64,000 nucleotides of DNA, taken from an uncultured Christensenellaceae bacterium. GTDB lineage: Bacteria > Bacillota > Clostridia > Christensenellales > Pumilibacteraceae. The notes beneath the pieces were generated by a model, which did no database searches, was not told where the DNA came from, and saw only the letters and a program-made list of their open reading frames with translations. The DNA is taken from positions 28,352 through 92,351 of the forward strand of contig CAJULE010000006.1 of the NCBI GenBank assembly GCA_910587445.1. Direction: 5' to 3'. The position numbers and the translations under genes were made by a program. Positions 51,701-59,709 of this stretch are shown here, piece after piece. Position 1 is the stretch's first letter. Each line of letters begins with the position of its first letter.

Positions 51701-52042
51701 ATGGCGGGCACGGATACTTTCGACGGCAATTGGAAAGCCGACAAGTTCGCTCCGTATAAGACGAACGCGGCTGTCGCACAGGCGATCCGTCTTGCGACGA
51801 AACGCGTCATTTACAACGTCGTCCGCACAAACGCGATGAACGGCACTTCGGTTTCGACGAAAGTCATCGAAGTTACGCCTTGGTGGGAGACGGCGCTCAT
51901 AACGATTTCCATAGTGCTCGGCGTGTTGTTCGTGATTGCGCTTGCCGGACTTGTGACTACTCGGGTACTGTGCCTTGTCGCAGCAAAGAATTCCGCGGGC
52001 GGAGACGATACGATAAATGATGCGGAGAATAAAAATGAGTAA
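48764..52042 (+). CDS. Circularly permuted GH3 beta-glycosidase, membrane-anchored
   Basis: The 1092-residue product shares the layout of the GH3 enzymes at 14596 and 41104: N-terminal membrane segment (about 13-42), sandwich (AAGAVLLWNKDSALPL), FnIII (FPFGYGTSYTTFKYD), barrel with YAKHYALNDMETNR and GYDGLVISDWVTGG (nucleophile Asp965), and a C-terminal membrane segment (about 1045-1075). All catalytic motifs are intact. ATG 48764 is the first usable start after repeat D, although GGAGG lies a long 13 nt upstream. It overlaps the next xylanase gene by 8 nt. Confidence 0.88.
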   Translation: MKLNSLVKKPLFSKILWIVLTSVLGVLFAASVILSCVAINLASAAINMMFGTSNFETVNDPNAEVTDFYKTSYNFELNGENLYKEDTAMIEEAEAAGAVLLWNKDSALPLAGSEKVSLLGHASVDIVECGTGSGYVRTFDYKSNKSATVTMRDSFESRGFTVNPTLWSLYLSGPGSSYKMIDWDKTICKEWREWYVNEVPWSVYNDAVKNSFTEYGDVAVVTLARSGGEYSDLHYNYTSATDYVGANDRGGKENTSANGGYLGLSAQEKDLLKNVTSAGFKKVIVLLNTGNPLQMQDFEPYMDKIDACMWIGQPGSTGMNGVVDLLKGKDMKGNTLVPSGRLTDTWAYDNNSAPASVNDGNHLYANSNHLNSSHGTTSFASKYMVYQEAIYIGYRYYETRYFDAVRGNGNASDKVGAKHSADGWSYNGEVAFPFGYGTSYTTFKYDGFGAVENGDNYDVTVTVENTGTFAGREVVQVYLQKPYTDYDRENNIEKSAVELAGYAKTGVLAPGGKETVTISVPKESFKTYDANGEETYIIESGDYWLTVATDSHQATNNILAAQGVSGVESVLLSGKIDTKKVLGAGFAKKFNLAKDFRTYSKSTQTGYEITNQLSSGDINKYVNRGDNSVTYLSRNNWKDTYPTAPAKLSLNAEMANDLHFDITPDAAGYELPDEKIFKSGSTNGIPDVEAGDLVAYMFMDAPLYPEKVTDEDLLKLVYDDGLPYVEHWERMWNQLLDQMSFEEQALIVANSYHLINGAKSVALPDSKQENGPVGITKREEAFFAVPNKDTIAGDNGTGWTWLAYPCAGILAASYDVDIARRVGEHKSEDMLYLGYNGIYGPGVNMHRSPFGGRAFEYPSEDPYLAGYTEAYESIGIESKGCLAYAKHYALNDMETNRVNCGIWSNEQASREIYLRAFEIVFTVGKASATMNSFTRIGTQWNGASYAMMTEILRNEWGYDGLVISDWVTGGSAMSAVDGVMAGTDTFDGNWKADKFAPYKTNAAVAQAIRLATKRVIYNVVRTNAMNGTSVSTKVIEVTPWWETALITISIVLGVLFVIALAGLVTTRVLCLVAAKNSAGGDDTINDAENKNE

Positions 52043-55022
52043 TACAAAAACTCGAATAAAAAATGGGTTCATGGCGGCGGTTGCCGCCATGCTCTCTATA
52101 TGCATGGCTGTTTCGTTGTTCTCGGCGTGCGGCGAGGCGAGCTTTTTAAAACTCGACAAGAGCGCGGCGACGATGTACGTCGGCGACAGTCTTACGCTTG
52201 TCGCGACGACGGATAAGACGGACGCGGAAATAGTGTGGAGCAGCGACGCTACGCACATCGCGACGGTAAGCGGCGGAGTCGTCACGGCTGTCTCTGCCGG
52301 CGAAGTCACGATAAAAGCCAAAAGCGGCGGCGTGAAAGCGACTTGCGACATCACGGTTATCGAAAAGCAGGAAGAAAAGCCGGACCCCAAGCCCGATCCC
52401 GATCTCGAATCTCCCGTATGGCACCGTGAAAGTGCGGCAAGCTGTTTGCAGGCGGGAAACATCGAGTATTGGACCAAGGGCGGCAAGTATTATGCAGACG
52501 AGGAGTGTACGCGCGAGATAGCGCAGAGCGATACCGTGCTCGATGCGCTCGGTCACGACTTTGCGGGCGGCGAGTACATGAGCGACGAAAACTCGCATTG
52601 GAAGAAATGTTCGCGCGCGGACTGCGGAGCGGTAAGCGGAAAAACCGCTCATTCGTATGCTTCGGGAGTGTGCGTCTGCGGCAAGCAAAAGCCCGATCCC
52701 GCGCCTGAAACGGCGGTACGGCATACCGCGAATGCGGCAAGCTGCTTGCAGGCGGGAAACATCGAGTATTGGACCAGGGGCGGCAAATATTATGCGGACG
52801 CGGAATGTACGCGCGAGATAGCGGCAAGCGATACGGTGATAGCCGCGCTCGGTCACGACTTTACCTACGGCGAATACATGAGCGACGAAAGCTCGCATTG
52901 GAAGAAATGTTCGCGCACGGGCTGCGAAGCGGTAAGCGAAAAGACCGCTCATTCGTATTCTGCGGGCGTATGCGTCTGCGGCAAGAGCGAGTCGAGCGGC
53001 GAGCCCGACCCCGCGCCGGTGGGAACTCCGCTCGAGAAAAAGACAAACGGAGAGGTCCGCGCGAATCCCGGAAAGTGGTACTACCATATCGACGGGACGG
53101 CAGGGACGGATTACGTCTTTTCGTCAGTGCCTACCGAGTATTCGGATAAGAGCCTCGACGCGGAGTTTTCCGACTACAATATGTCCAAGGCGACAAACAA
53201 GTTTTTCTACTTTCGTTACCAGCCCGATTACAAGCTCGGAACAGCGTACACGATTACGTTTAAGGCGACCTTGAGCGCGGACGGCGTAATAAGATACGGT
53301 GCGCCCGCTAAAAATGCGAGCGGCGGTTCGGACTACTCGGCCTTTAAAACGACCGAGGTGCGAGCAGGCGAAGCGACGCAACTTACTTTCGAAGGAAGCG
53401 TAAACGACGTCGAGCCGTTTTCGGTGCGCATAGATTCCGTATCTCGGACAAACGACGTGCGCCTTGTCGTTTCGGATATAACGGTAAGAAGCGAGAGCTT
53501 TTACAAGCTCGACAAGCTGAACAAGACGGACGGCGCGGCAGTCAAAGGCAAGTGGTTCTATTGGGCGGACGGCGACTATGCGCTGATGTCCGATCCGTGC
53601 TTCGACAACGGCAGAGTGCTGTTCGAGTTCGCGCATACGACGCGCGGCGCGACATATCAGCTTCGTTATCATCCCGAAAACGCGGTCGAAGGAAAGACCT
53701 ATATCGCAAGATTTACCGTGCTTTCGAGCGCGGCGGCGAATATGAGCTTCTGCGGCGGAACGTCGCCATTGGAAGATTCGACTTTCGCGGCGGGAGAAAC
53801 AAAGACTCTCGAATACACGTTTGTCGCGCAGACGTCGACTGCTTCGCCGAATCCGTTCTACATACAGGTGAAGCCGACCGACCCCGTAAAGCCCATAAGC
53901 GTTTCGGTGAGCGATGTAACGTTCGAGGAAGCTGCGGAAAAGACAATCGCGGGCAAGTACGCCGACTATTTCCGTATCGGCGCGGCTGTGCAGGCAGGCA
54001 AGCTCAGTGGCGGTTACGGCGATCTCATGGAAAACTTCAACAGCATTACGCTGGAAAACAGCATGAAGTGGAAGAACCTCGAAGGCACGGAAGGGGCATA
54101 TACTTTCAACAAATCGGGCGACAGCGCGGACGCTCTTATAAAGTGGGCGAAAGCAAACGGCGTCGGTGTGCGCGGTCATTGCCTCTTGTGGTATAAGTCG
54201 CTGCCCGCATGGCTTCACGACAAGTTCGACGGCAAAGAGTACAGCGAGGAGCTTAAGGCGAGCGCGCTCGGCTATATCGATAGGAACATAGAAAACGTAA
54301 TGGAACATTTCGGTGACGACGTATATGTCTGGGACGTCGTGAACGAGGCGCTGTACAACTCCGTCACGGCTTCGAAACTGAGCGACACATCGAAGGGCGT
54401 CTACGGCGACATCTGGCGCACAAACGACAACATGAGCCCGTCCTCATCCGATTGGGTGGATTGGTATAAGGTCTGCGGCGGTTACGAGTACATCGCGCAC
54501 GCGTTCAAAAAAGCCGACGAAGTGAGAAAGGCAAACGATCTTTCGGTCGAGCTTTACTACAATGATTACGGGCTCAACGACCCGTATAAGCGGCAGGCTT
54601 GTCTGAACCTCGTGCAGATGCTGAGAGACAGCGGTGCGCCCATAGACGGCATAGGAATGCAGGCTCATTACAAGCTCGATTCGTACACTGCGAATAAGAC
54701 GACGTGGCTCAAGAATTTCGAGGATTCCGTAAAAGCTTTCATAGATGCGGGGCTCGACGTTCAGATCACCGAGCTCGACATCCGTTTCGAAGGCGAACTC
54801 ACCGAGGAGCTCGAACGCGAGCAGGGAGAGATGTTCGGCAAAATTTTCGAGATTTGCCGCAAATACGCCAAGACGGAAGGGAAGGCTCACGGCGTAACGG
54901 GCGTTACCACCTGGGGCGTTCAGGACGGCTGCAACGGCGCATGGACCGACGGTAAATATCCGCTCGTGTTCGGTACCGATATGCAACCTAAAAAGGCATA
55001 CTACGAAATAATGAACTTCTGA
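52035..55022 (+). CDS. Modular GH10 xylanase, lipoprotein
   Basis: The 995-residue product has a lipoprotein signal (LFSAC, Cys32), a Big_2 domain (about 38-115), two 100-residue Cys/His repeats (about 130-325: WHRESAASCLQAG, SHWKKCSRADCG, GVCVCGK), two WYY-type modules (NPGKWYYHIDG about 340; KGKWFYWADG about 505) and a C-terminal GH10 barrel (640-995) with NSITLENSMKWKNLE, WDVVNEAL (acid/base Glu771) and VQITELDI (nucleophile Glu913). It should hydrolyse xylan at the cell surface. ATG 52035 has GGAG 7 nt upstream and overlaps the GH3 stop, so expression is coupled. Confidence 0.93.
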   Translation: MSNTKTRIKNGFMAAVAAMLSICMAVSLFSACGEASFLKLDKSAATMYVGDSLTLVATTDKTDAEIVWSSDATHIATVSGGVVTAVSAGEVTIKAKSGGVKATCDITVIEKQEEKPDPKPDPDLESPVWHRESAASCLQAGNIEYWTKGGKYYADEECTREIAQSDTVLDALGHDFAGGEYMSDENSHWKKCSRADCGAVSGKTAHSYASGVCVCGKQKPDPAPETAVRHTANAASCLQAGNIEYWTRGGKYYADAECTREIAASDTVIAALGHDFTYGEYMSDESSHWKKCSRTGCEAVSEKTAHSYSAGVCVCGKSESSGEPDPAPVGTPLEKKTNGEVRANPGKWYYHIDGTAGTDYVFSSVPTEYSDKSLDAEFSDYNMSKATNKFFYFRYQPDYKLGTAYTITFKATLSADGVIRYGAPAKNASGGSDYSAFKTTEVRAGEATQLTFEGSVNDVEPFSVRIDSVSRTNDVRLVVSDITVRSESFYKLDKLNKTDGAAVKGKWFYWADGDYALMSDPCFDNGRVLFEFAHTTRGATYQLRYHPENAVEGKTYIARFTVLSSAAANMSFCGGTSPLEDSTFAAGETKTLEYTFVAQTSTASPNPFYIQVKPTDPVKPISVSVSDVTFEEAAEKTIAGKYADYFRIGAAVQAGKLSGGYGDLMENFNSITLENSMKWKNLEGTEGAYTFNKSGDSADALIKWAKANGVGVRGHCLLWYKSLPAWLHDKFDGKEYSEELKASALGYIDRNIENVMEHFGDDVYVWDVVNEALYNSVTASKLSDTSKGVYGDIWRTNDNMSPSSSDWVDWYKVCGGYEYIAHAFKKADEVRKANDLSVELYYNDYGLNDPYKRQACLNLVQMLRDSGAPIDGIGMQAHYKLDSYTANKTTWLKNFEDSVKAFIDAGLDVQITELDIRFEGELTEELEREQGEMFGKIFEICRKYAKTEGKAHGVTGVTTWGVQDGCNGAWTDGKYPLVFGTDMQPKKAYYEIMNF
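52430..53010 (+). repeat. 300-bp tandem repeat in the xylanase gene
   Basis: Two units with an exact 300-bp period (GCGGCAAGCTG at 52433 and 52733 region) encode the Cys/His module twice. Bases differ at scattered positions, so the duplication is older than that at 39142. Confidence 0.8.
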
Positions 55023-55038
55023 GTAAGACTTTTATTGG

Positions 55039-55074
55039 AAATGCCCGCGACTTTACGAAGCCGCGGGCATTTTG
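55039..55074. terminator. Terminator of the glycan operon
   Basis: AAATGCCCGCG (55039-55049) pairs with CGCGGGCATTT (55062-55072), then TTG. It can serve both converging genes. Confidence 0.8.
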
Positions 55075-55091
55075 CTTGTGCTTAACTCGAG

Positions 55092-55862
55092 TCAGACGAT
55101 TTCGGAGCCCGAATCGACTATAAGCTGTTTGTAGGCCCGATAGAAGGTCGAGTAGGTTTCGAAACCGAACATTTCGGCGACGTCGGATTTCTTCGCTCCG
55201 CCGAGTATCATTTGATGTGCCGCCATGATTTTTTTCGAACGCACGTATTGCATTATGGGTATCTTCATCTGTTTTTTGAACTCGATGTTTATGAAGGATT
55301 TCGAATAGTGGAATTCGTCGGCAAGCATTTGCGTGTTTATCGGCTTATATATATTTGCGTCGACGTAGTCGATGAGTGCGTTTATCAGTTTGTTGTGCTT
55401 GCCGCCCGAGTGAGGGGTTTCGTGGCACAGCATGACCATAAGCTTGCTTGCGTCCGCGACGAAAAGAGTATACGTCTCTTCGTCCGTATATTGCCCGATA
55501 TACGAATCGAGCGAGTTGAACAGCGCGCCGAATTTTTTTGAGTTGCCATAAAACGAACTGCCCGAGACGAGCTTTTTGCCGACAAAATCGGGCACTGCCG
55601 ACTCGGGTAGCTTCAATACGTATCTTTCGTACGACGCGCTTAAATCGACTGCGGCAAAGTGATACTTGCCGGGAGGGATAAAAACTATGTCGCCTTCACA
55701 CAGCGGACGAGACTCGGATTCCACAGTGTACGTCACTTTCCCCGTAACGAAATAGAGGATCTCGTAAAAGGAGTGAATATGTTTGTAGTATTCCTCCGTG
55801 GGTGAACTCGGCTTGTCGAGCTTATGCGCAAAGTCGATATTTTTGTAGACGAAACTGAACAT
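55092..55862 (-). CDS. AraC-family transcriptional regulator
   Basis: The 256-residue product has an N-terminal cupin (HSFYEILYFVTGKVTYTVES, then IVFIPPGKYHF) and a C-terminal AraC DNA-binding domain (PINTQMLADEFHYSKSFINIEFKKQ and KSDVAEMFGFETYSTFYRAYKQ). It lies convergent with the xylanase operon and is a candidate sugar-responsive regulator for it. The -10 box TATACT (55869-55874) ends six bases before the ATG, so this transcript also looks leaderless; no Shine-Dalgarno site is present. Confidence 0.88.
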   Translation of the reverse strand: MFSFVYKNIDFAHKLDKPSSPTEEYYKHIHSFYEILYFVTGKVTYTVESESRPLCEGDIVFIPPGKYHFAAVDLSASYERYVLKLPESAVPDFVGKKLVSGSSFYGNSKKFGALFNSLDSYIGQYTDEETYTLFVADASKLMVMLCHETPHSGGKHNKLINALIDYVDANIYKPINTQMLADEFHYSKSFINIEFKKQMKIPIMQYVRSKKIMAAHQMILGGAKKSDVAEMFGFETYSTFYRAYKQLIVDSGSEIV

Positions 55863-55868
55863 GAGATC

Positions 55869-55897
55869 AGTATAACACGAAATAAAAGAAAGTGCAA
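55869..55897 (-). promoter_or_regulatory. Promoter giving a leaderless AraC mRNA
   Basis: TTGCAC (55892-55897) and TATACT (55869-55874) on the minus strand, 17-bp spacer. The expected first transcribed base is the A of the ATG at 55862. Confidence 0.65.
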
Positions 55898-55937
55898 TCA
55901 GTTTGACTTAATATTGCGAAAAATATTTATGAGTTAC

Positions 55938-57161
55938 TTATCGGTTTTTTCCGAAAGGCGGTTCTTCGCTCGCCTTAAAGTTGTATATGGGTTTAATACG
56001 CTTAATTATTTCGACCGTAGGTTTTATGTTGTCCGCTATGTCGTCTATCGTCTTATACGCCATCGGGCTTTCGTCTATCGTGTTCGGATTGACCGATGTG
56101 GAATAAATGCCCGACATTTCTTTTCGGAATTCTTCCATAGTCAGCTTCGCACGCGCCTGACCGCGGCTTAATATTCTGCCGGCGCCGTGCGGTGCGCTTT
56201 GGTTCCAATCGTCGTTTCCTTTACCTACACAAATGAGGGATCCGTCGCGCATATTGATGGGTATAAGCAGTTTTTCGCCTTTACGCGCCGATACCGCGCC
56301 TTTGCGCAATATCATATTGTCGGTGTCGATATAATTGTGTATCGTCGTGAATTGGTCCGTCACGGTTAGTCTTAAGCCGCGCACGATTTCGTCTGTCATT
56401 GCCTGTCTGTTCAATACGGCGAATCGTTGCGTGATTTTCATATCGTGAATATAATCGTCAAACAGTTCGCCTTCGACGTATGCCGTATCTTTCGGTATTT
56501 CCGACCGGTTGTTCTTTGCCGACAGTATCTCTTTTTCTATATCCTGCGCCCGTCCTTCTTCCTTGAGACGTCTTATGATTTCTTGCAGCTGCGCTTTGGA
56601 ATTGCCGCATATCCTGCGATAGCCTTCGTTTTGATAAAGTTCGGCTATCTCTTTTCCCAGGTGCCGACTGCCCGAATGTACGACGATATAAATATTGCCG
56701 TCGTCATCTTTGTCCGCCTCTATAAAATGGTTGCCGCCGCCGAGTGTTCCGAGACTTACATACGCTAAGTTCGTATTTACCTGCTTTGCGAGGCGGAGCT
56801 CGGAAAGGTCGATTCGGTCGGCGTATTCGTGACGTTTATCGCGGTAGTTGAATCCAGACGGTATTTTCTCATATATAAGCTTATCAAGCGCGTCAAGGTC
56901 TATTTCTTTTTCGGCAATGCGCACAAGCTCCATTCCGCAACCTATGTCTACTCCGACCATATTCGGCACTATTTTATCCGTTATCGTCATCGTCGTGCCT
57001 ATGGTGCAACTCGCGCCTGCGTGCACGTCGGGCATTATACGAATGTTCGATTGCTTAAAAACGGGCGAGTCGCACATGGCTTGTATCTGCGCAATCGCTA
57101 CGTCGTCCACTACGTCGGTGTATATTTTCGCTTCGTTATACTTGCCTTGAATGATTTTCAT
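55938..57161 (-). CDS. rtcB: RtcB-family RNA ligase
   Basis: The 407-residue product joins 2',3'-cyclic phosphate or 3'-phosphate RNA ends to 5'-OH ends using GTP. Motifs are RIMPDVHAGASCTIG, MVGVDIGCGM (metal-binding Asp and Cys), LGGGNHFIE, VVHSGSRHLG and SAPHGAGRILSRGQA with the GMP-accepting His. The length is that of the shorter bacterial RtcB group. No archease or RtcA gene is adjacent. In bacteria it serves RNA repair. Confidence 0.95.
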   Translation of the reverse strand: MKIIQGKYNEAKIYTDVVDDVAIAQIQAMCDSPVFKQSNIRIMPDVHAGASCTIGTTMTITDKIVPNMVGVDIGCGMELVRIAEKEIDLDALDKLIYEKIPSGFNYRDKRHEYADRIDLSELRLAKQVNTNLAYVSLGTLGGGNHFIEADKDDDGNIYIVVHSGSRHLGKEIAELYQNEGYRRICGNSKAQLQEIIRRLKEEGRAQDIEKEILSAKNNRSEIPKDTAYVEGELFDDYIHDMKITQRFAVLNRQAMTDEIVRGLRLTVTDQFTTIHNYIDTDNMILRKGAVSARKGEKLLIPINMRDGSLICVGKGNDDWNQSAPHGAGRILSRGQARAKLTMEEFRKEMSGIYSTSVNPNTIDESPMAYKTIDDIADNIKPTVEIIKRIKPIYNFKASEEPPFGKNR

Positions 57162-57227
57162 GTCTGTATGCGTTCTCCTTTAATATCAATATCATTATAT
57201 GGGATTTTAGCAGGGCAAACGAATGAT

Positions 57228-57454
57228 TTACGCATCGTAATGTTTTCCCCTGGTTTTTAAATTCGTGGCGGAATACATTCCGAATTTAGTATAGAAATGC
57301 AAATGGCGTTCATCGTTTACGCTGGTCGGTTCGATATGTTTTGCCCCGTGACTCAAGGCGCGTCTTTCAATCTTGTCGAGGAATTGCTTGCCGTATCCTT
57401 ATATAACCTTGCTATCCATTCCGCGTCCGCTTCGGTCATTGCCGAATAGTTCAT
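57228..57454 (-). pseudogene. GNAT acetyltransferase remnant
   Basis: On the minus strand ATG 57454 opens MNYSAMTEADAEWIARLYK, then a shift of frame is needed to read GYGKQFLDKIERRALSHG and later VNDERHLHFYTKFGMYSATN before a stop at 57228. The second part matches the acetyl-CoA-binding and C-terminal region of GNAT enzymes. The middle of the family is missing, so this is a deleted, frameshifted copy. It fills most of the 57162-57583 gap. Confidence 0.65.
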
Positions 57455-57470
57455 AATGAAAATCTTCCGT

Positions 57471-57513
57471 GACGTAAGCAATTCGAAATTCCGATTCGCT
57501 TACGTCTTTTTTT
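57471..57513 (+). terminator. Hairpin with T tract
   Basis: GACGTAAGC (57471-57479) pairs with GCTTACGTC (57498-57506), followed by seven T. No plus-strand gene lies just upstream, so its purpose is unclear. Confidence 0.55.
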
Positions 57514-57563
57514 ATATTATATCATTTATATTGTCGATTGTAAATACCGTAAACCGCAAAAAC

Positions 57564-57595
57564 GACGGTCTGTAAGAAAAAACTTACAGACCGTC
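57564..57595 (-). terminator. Terminator of the truncated ORF
   Basis: A perfect 13-bp stem, GACGGTCTGTAAG (57564-57576) with CTTACAGACCGTC (57583-57595); on the minus strand GTTTTTG follows. Confidence 0.75.
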
Positions 57596-58048
57596 ATACT
57601 TGTGTGTATTGTACAAAATAACACTTTTCGGCGGTATTTTAGTACCCATATCTAATATGCGAGCAATTTTCTTGCGAACAGTAATGCCTCGCACATTTTT
57701 CGTAAAAACCTCTTCATTGGAAACGCTAAACATTTCATTGGATTTAAATGCTTGTATCTCTTCTTCTGTCGCCTCTCTATAATATTCACTTAAATCAAAC
57801 ACTTTATTGGCGGCAGCATAATTATTAAATAGCAAACCATAACCTGTAAACAAGCAATCGACATCTTCTGATGCAGCAATGCTAAACCGATCTCTCGGTT
57901 CTATGAATGTATCCCCATCAAGAAATAAGTTGAACGATTTCCGTAACAAGATTTGCGCTTTAGAAAACTTTTGCCCTGCGACGATATACTTATTATCATC
58001 ATCTTTGCGACCAATTATGGTGGATGATTGGAGGACACTCTTAAATGG
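57584..58048 (-). pseudogene. 5'-truncated ORF at the element border
   Basis: The open frame ends at 57584 and continues upstream to 58048, where a TAG lies inside the first codons of the plus-strand element gene. Its readable part (SVLQSSTIIGRKDDDN..., then KSFNLFLDGDTFIEPRDRF, CLFTGYGLLFNNYAAANK, RKKIARILDMGTK) has no good start; only TTG 57949 is possible, giving 121 residues. The family is not recognised with confidence. The position suggests that the gene was cut by insertion of the element that starts near 58040. Base composition is more AT-rich than the neighbouring chromosome. Confidence 0.5.
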
Positions 58049-58602
58049 CTAAAAAATATTTTTTATACGGCAAGGAATTTTCGCTTGCCGAACTCTGCAG
58101 ACTCTACGGACAGCATCGCAGCACGGTAGAGGGCAGACTCAAAAAAGGCGTTCCCCTTGAAAGGGCGTTAATAGAAAACGGGAGGTACAAATTGAACACG
58201 CAACTACTAATCTTGTCCGACAAGCTCAAAGACCTAAAAGCCAAGAAGAGCGAGTTGGATGCACAAACGAAAAGCGTAAACGAAGAAATCGACGGAATCA
58301 CGGTAGAGATGATCGAACTGATGACAAACGAAGAGCTGACGAGTTTCAAACGTGACGGCACGACGTTCTCGCTCGTAACGCAGGAATATCCTGCACCCGA
58401 ACCCGACCGCAAACCCGACCTGTGGGAAGCGATGAAACAAAACGGATTCGAAGATTTGTTCACGATAAACAGTCAGACGCTGACCGCAACGGTCAAGGAA
58501 CTCATAGCCGAGAACAACGGGGAATTGCCCGAATGGTTGGGCGGCTTAATCAAGGTAGCGGAGAAAAATAGTATCCGCATGACAAAGTCTAAAAAATATT
58601 AA
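58045..58602 (+). CDS. Phage/element protein with HTH-like N terminus and coiled coil
   Basis: The 185-residue product starts MAKKYFLYGKEFSLAELCRLYG with a helix-turn-helix-like segment (AELCRLYGQHRSTVEGRLKKG), then a coiled coil (about 52-100) and a C-terminal domain. This is the kind of protein found before recombination or ssDNA-binding genes in Bacillota prophages; I cannot name the family. GGAGG lies 9 nt before the ATG. First plus-strand gene of the element. Confidence 0.65.
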   Translation: MAKKYFLYGKEFSLAELCRLYGQHRSTVEGRLKKGVPLERALIENGRYKLNTQLLILSDKLKDLKAKKSELDAQTKSVNEEIDGITVEMIELMTNEELTSFKRDGTTFSLVTQEYPAPEPDRKPDLWEAMKQNGFEDLFTINSQTLTATVKELIAENNGELPEWLGGLIKVAEKNSIRMTKSKKY

Positions 58603-58621
58603 ATTTGGAGGCATAAAAATT

Positions 58622-59320
58622 ATGGCAAACGAAGTGGCAAAAGTGGAAGAGAAGGCGGTAGCGGAGTACGGTGCGGGCGTGAACTTGGGGGACTTTTTCG
58701 CCGATGAACTCGACGGACTCACTCCCTCGTTCGAGAGAATCAAAATCCCGGCGGGCGGCGGTCTTGCGTTCGAAGTGCCGGGCAACGATCCCGAAAGTCC
58801 CGACAGCGTCAAGGAATTCAAAGCGGTAATCCTTTATCATCACCCGATTAACTGTTATTACAAAGAAGAGTACACGGGCGGCAACAATCCTCCCGACTGC
58901 GGCTCTATGGACGGACACGTCGGAATCGAGGCGGAAACGGGCGAAGTCAAGAACTGCGCCGAGTGTGAGTTCAGCAAGTTCGGCACTGGCAAAAACGGTG
59001 CAAAGGCTTGCAAACAAAAACGCAGAATTTATCTCTTGAGAGAGGGCGAAGCTCTCCCGATTATCCTTTCGCTGCCGACGGGGAGCCTCGGCGAATTGTC
59101 AAAGTACATCGTTCGTGTGAGAGCAAAATATGCGGGGACTTACTGCGTCGTAACGAAGTTTACTTTGAAGAAGGCACAGAACAGCGGCGGTATCAACTAT
59201 TCGCAGGCGGTGTTCGCCATCGACAGGGCGCTCACCGAGGACGAACTCAAAAACATCGTTCCGATGTGCGAACAGGTCAAGGCGTTGTCGAAAAAGGTAA
59301 CGCAGTTGGACGAAGAGTAA
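58622..59320 (+). CDS. Prophage protein with cysteine motif
   Basis: The 232-residue product contains a probable metal site (CGSMDG, then CAECEFSKFGTGKNGAKACKQ) followed by a beta-rich region (RRIYLLREGEALPIIL and AKYAGTYCVVTKFTLKK). Proteins of this pattern occur beside primase and recombination genes in Bacillota prophages and may bind ssDNA; that role is inferred from position. It follows the previous gene by 19 nt with a GGAGG site. Confidence 0.65.
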   Translation: MANEVAKVEEKAVAEYGAGVNLGDFFADELDGLTPSFERIKIPAGGGLAFEVPGNDPESPDSVKEFKAVILYHHPINCYYKEEYTGGNNPPDCGSMDGHVGIEAETGEVKNCAECEFSKFGTGKNGAKACKQKRRIYLLREGEALPIILSLPTGSLGELSKYIVRVRAKYAGTYCVVTKFTLKKAQNSGGINYSQAVFAIDRALTEDELKNIVPMCEQVKALSKKVTQLDEE

Positions 59321-59379
59321 AAACGCAAAGGCAAGGGCGGCGGAGCGTCGCCGCCCGATACCTTTTTTATAGGTGCAGG

Positions 59380-59709
59380 ATGAAAGCAAACAAAATCGTG
59401 TATATCTGCTCACCGCTCAAAGGCGATGTGCAGAAGAATATCGCAAAGGCAAACTACTATGCAAGATTTGCCTACGAAAAAGGATGTATCCCGCTTGCTC
59501 CGCACACGGTATTCACGCAATTTTTGAATGACGATAATCCCAAAGAGCGTGAAAGAGGAAAGGCGATGGGGCTCAAACTCCTTGACCTATGTGCCGAGCT
59601 GTGGGTGTTCGGGCCGACAATAAGCGACGGGATGAAAACCGAGATCGAGCGTGCGAGGAAGAGCGGAATCCGAACGAGATATTTTTCGGAGAACTTGGAG
59701 GAAGGATGA
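59380..59709 (+). CDS. DUF4406-like protein (deoxyribosyltransferase fold)
   Basis: The 109-residue product begins MKANKIVYICSPLKGDVQKN and has YARFAYEKGCIPLAPHTVF, CAELWVFGPTISDGMKTEI, the pattern of the DUF4406/nucleoside 2-deoxyribosyltransferase-like fold common in prophages. ATG 59380 was chosen for its AGGTGCAGG site and the conserved YICSP strand near the start. It overlaps the primase gene by 4 nt (ATGA). Confidence 0.8.
   Translation: MKANKIVYICSPLKGDVQKNIAKANYYARFAYEKGCIPLAPHTVFTQFLNDDNPKERERGKAMGLKLLDLCAELWVFGPTISDGMKTEIERARKSGIRTRYFSENLEEG

Noticed and set aside
49553-52486. 977-residue open frame on the minus strand
   Set aside because: It is the antisense shadow of the GH3/xylanase genes, has no motif or ribosome-binding site, and reflects codon bias.
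57584-57949. Kiwa KwaB-like C-terminal fragment
   Set aside because: Only a vague resemblance from memory; no motif that I could defend.
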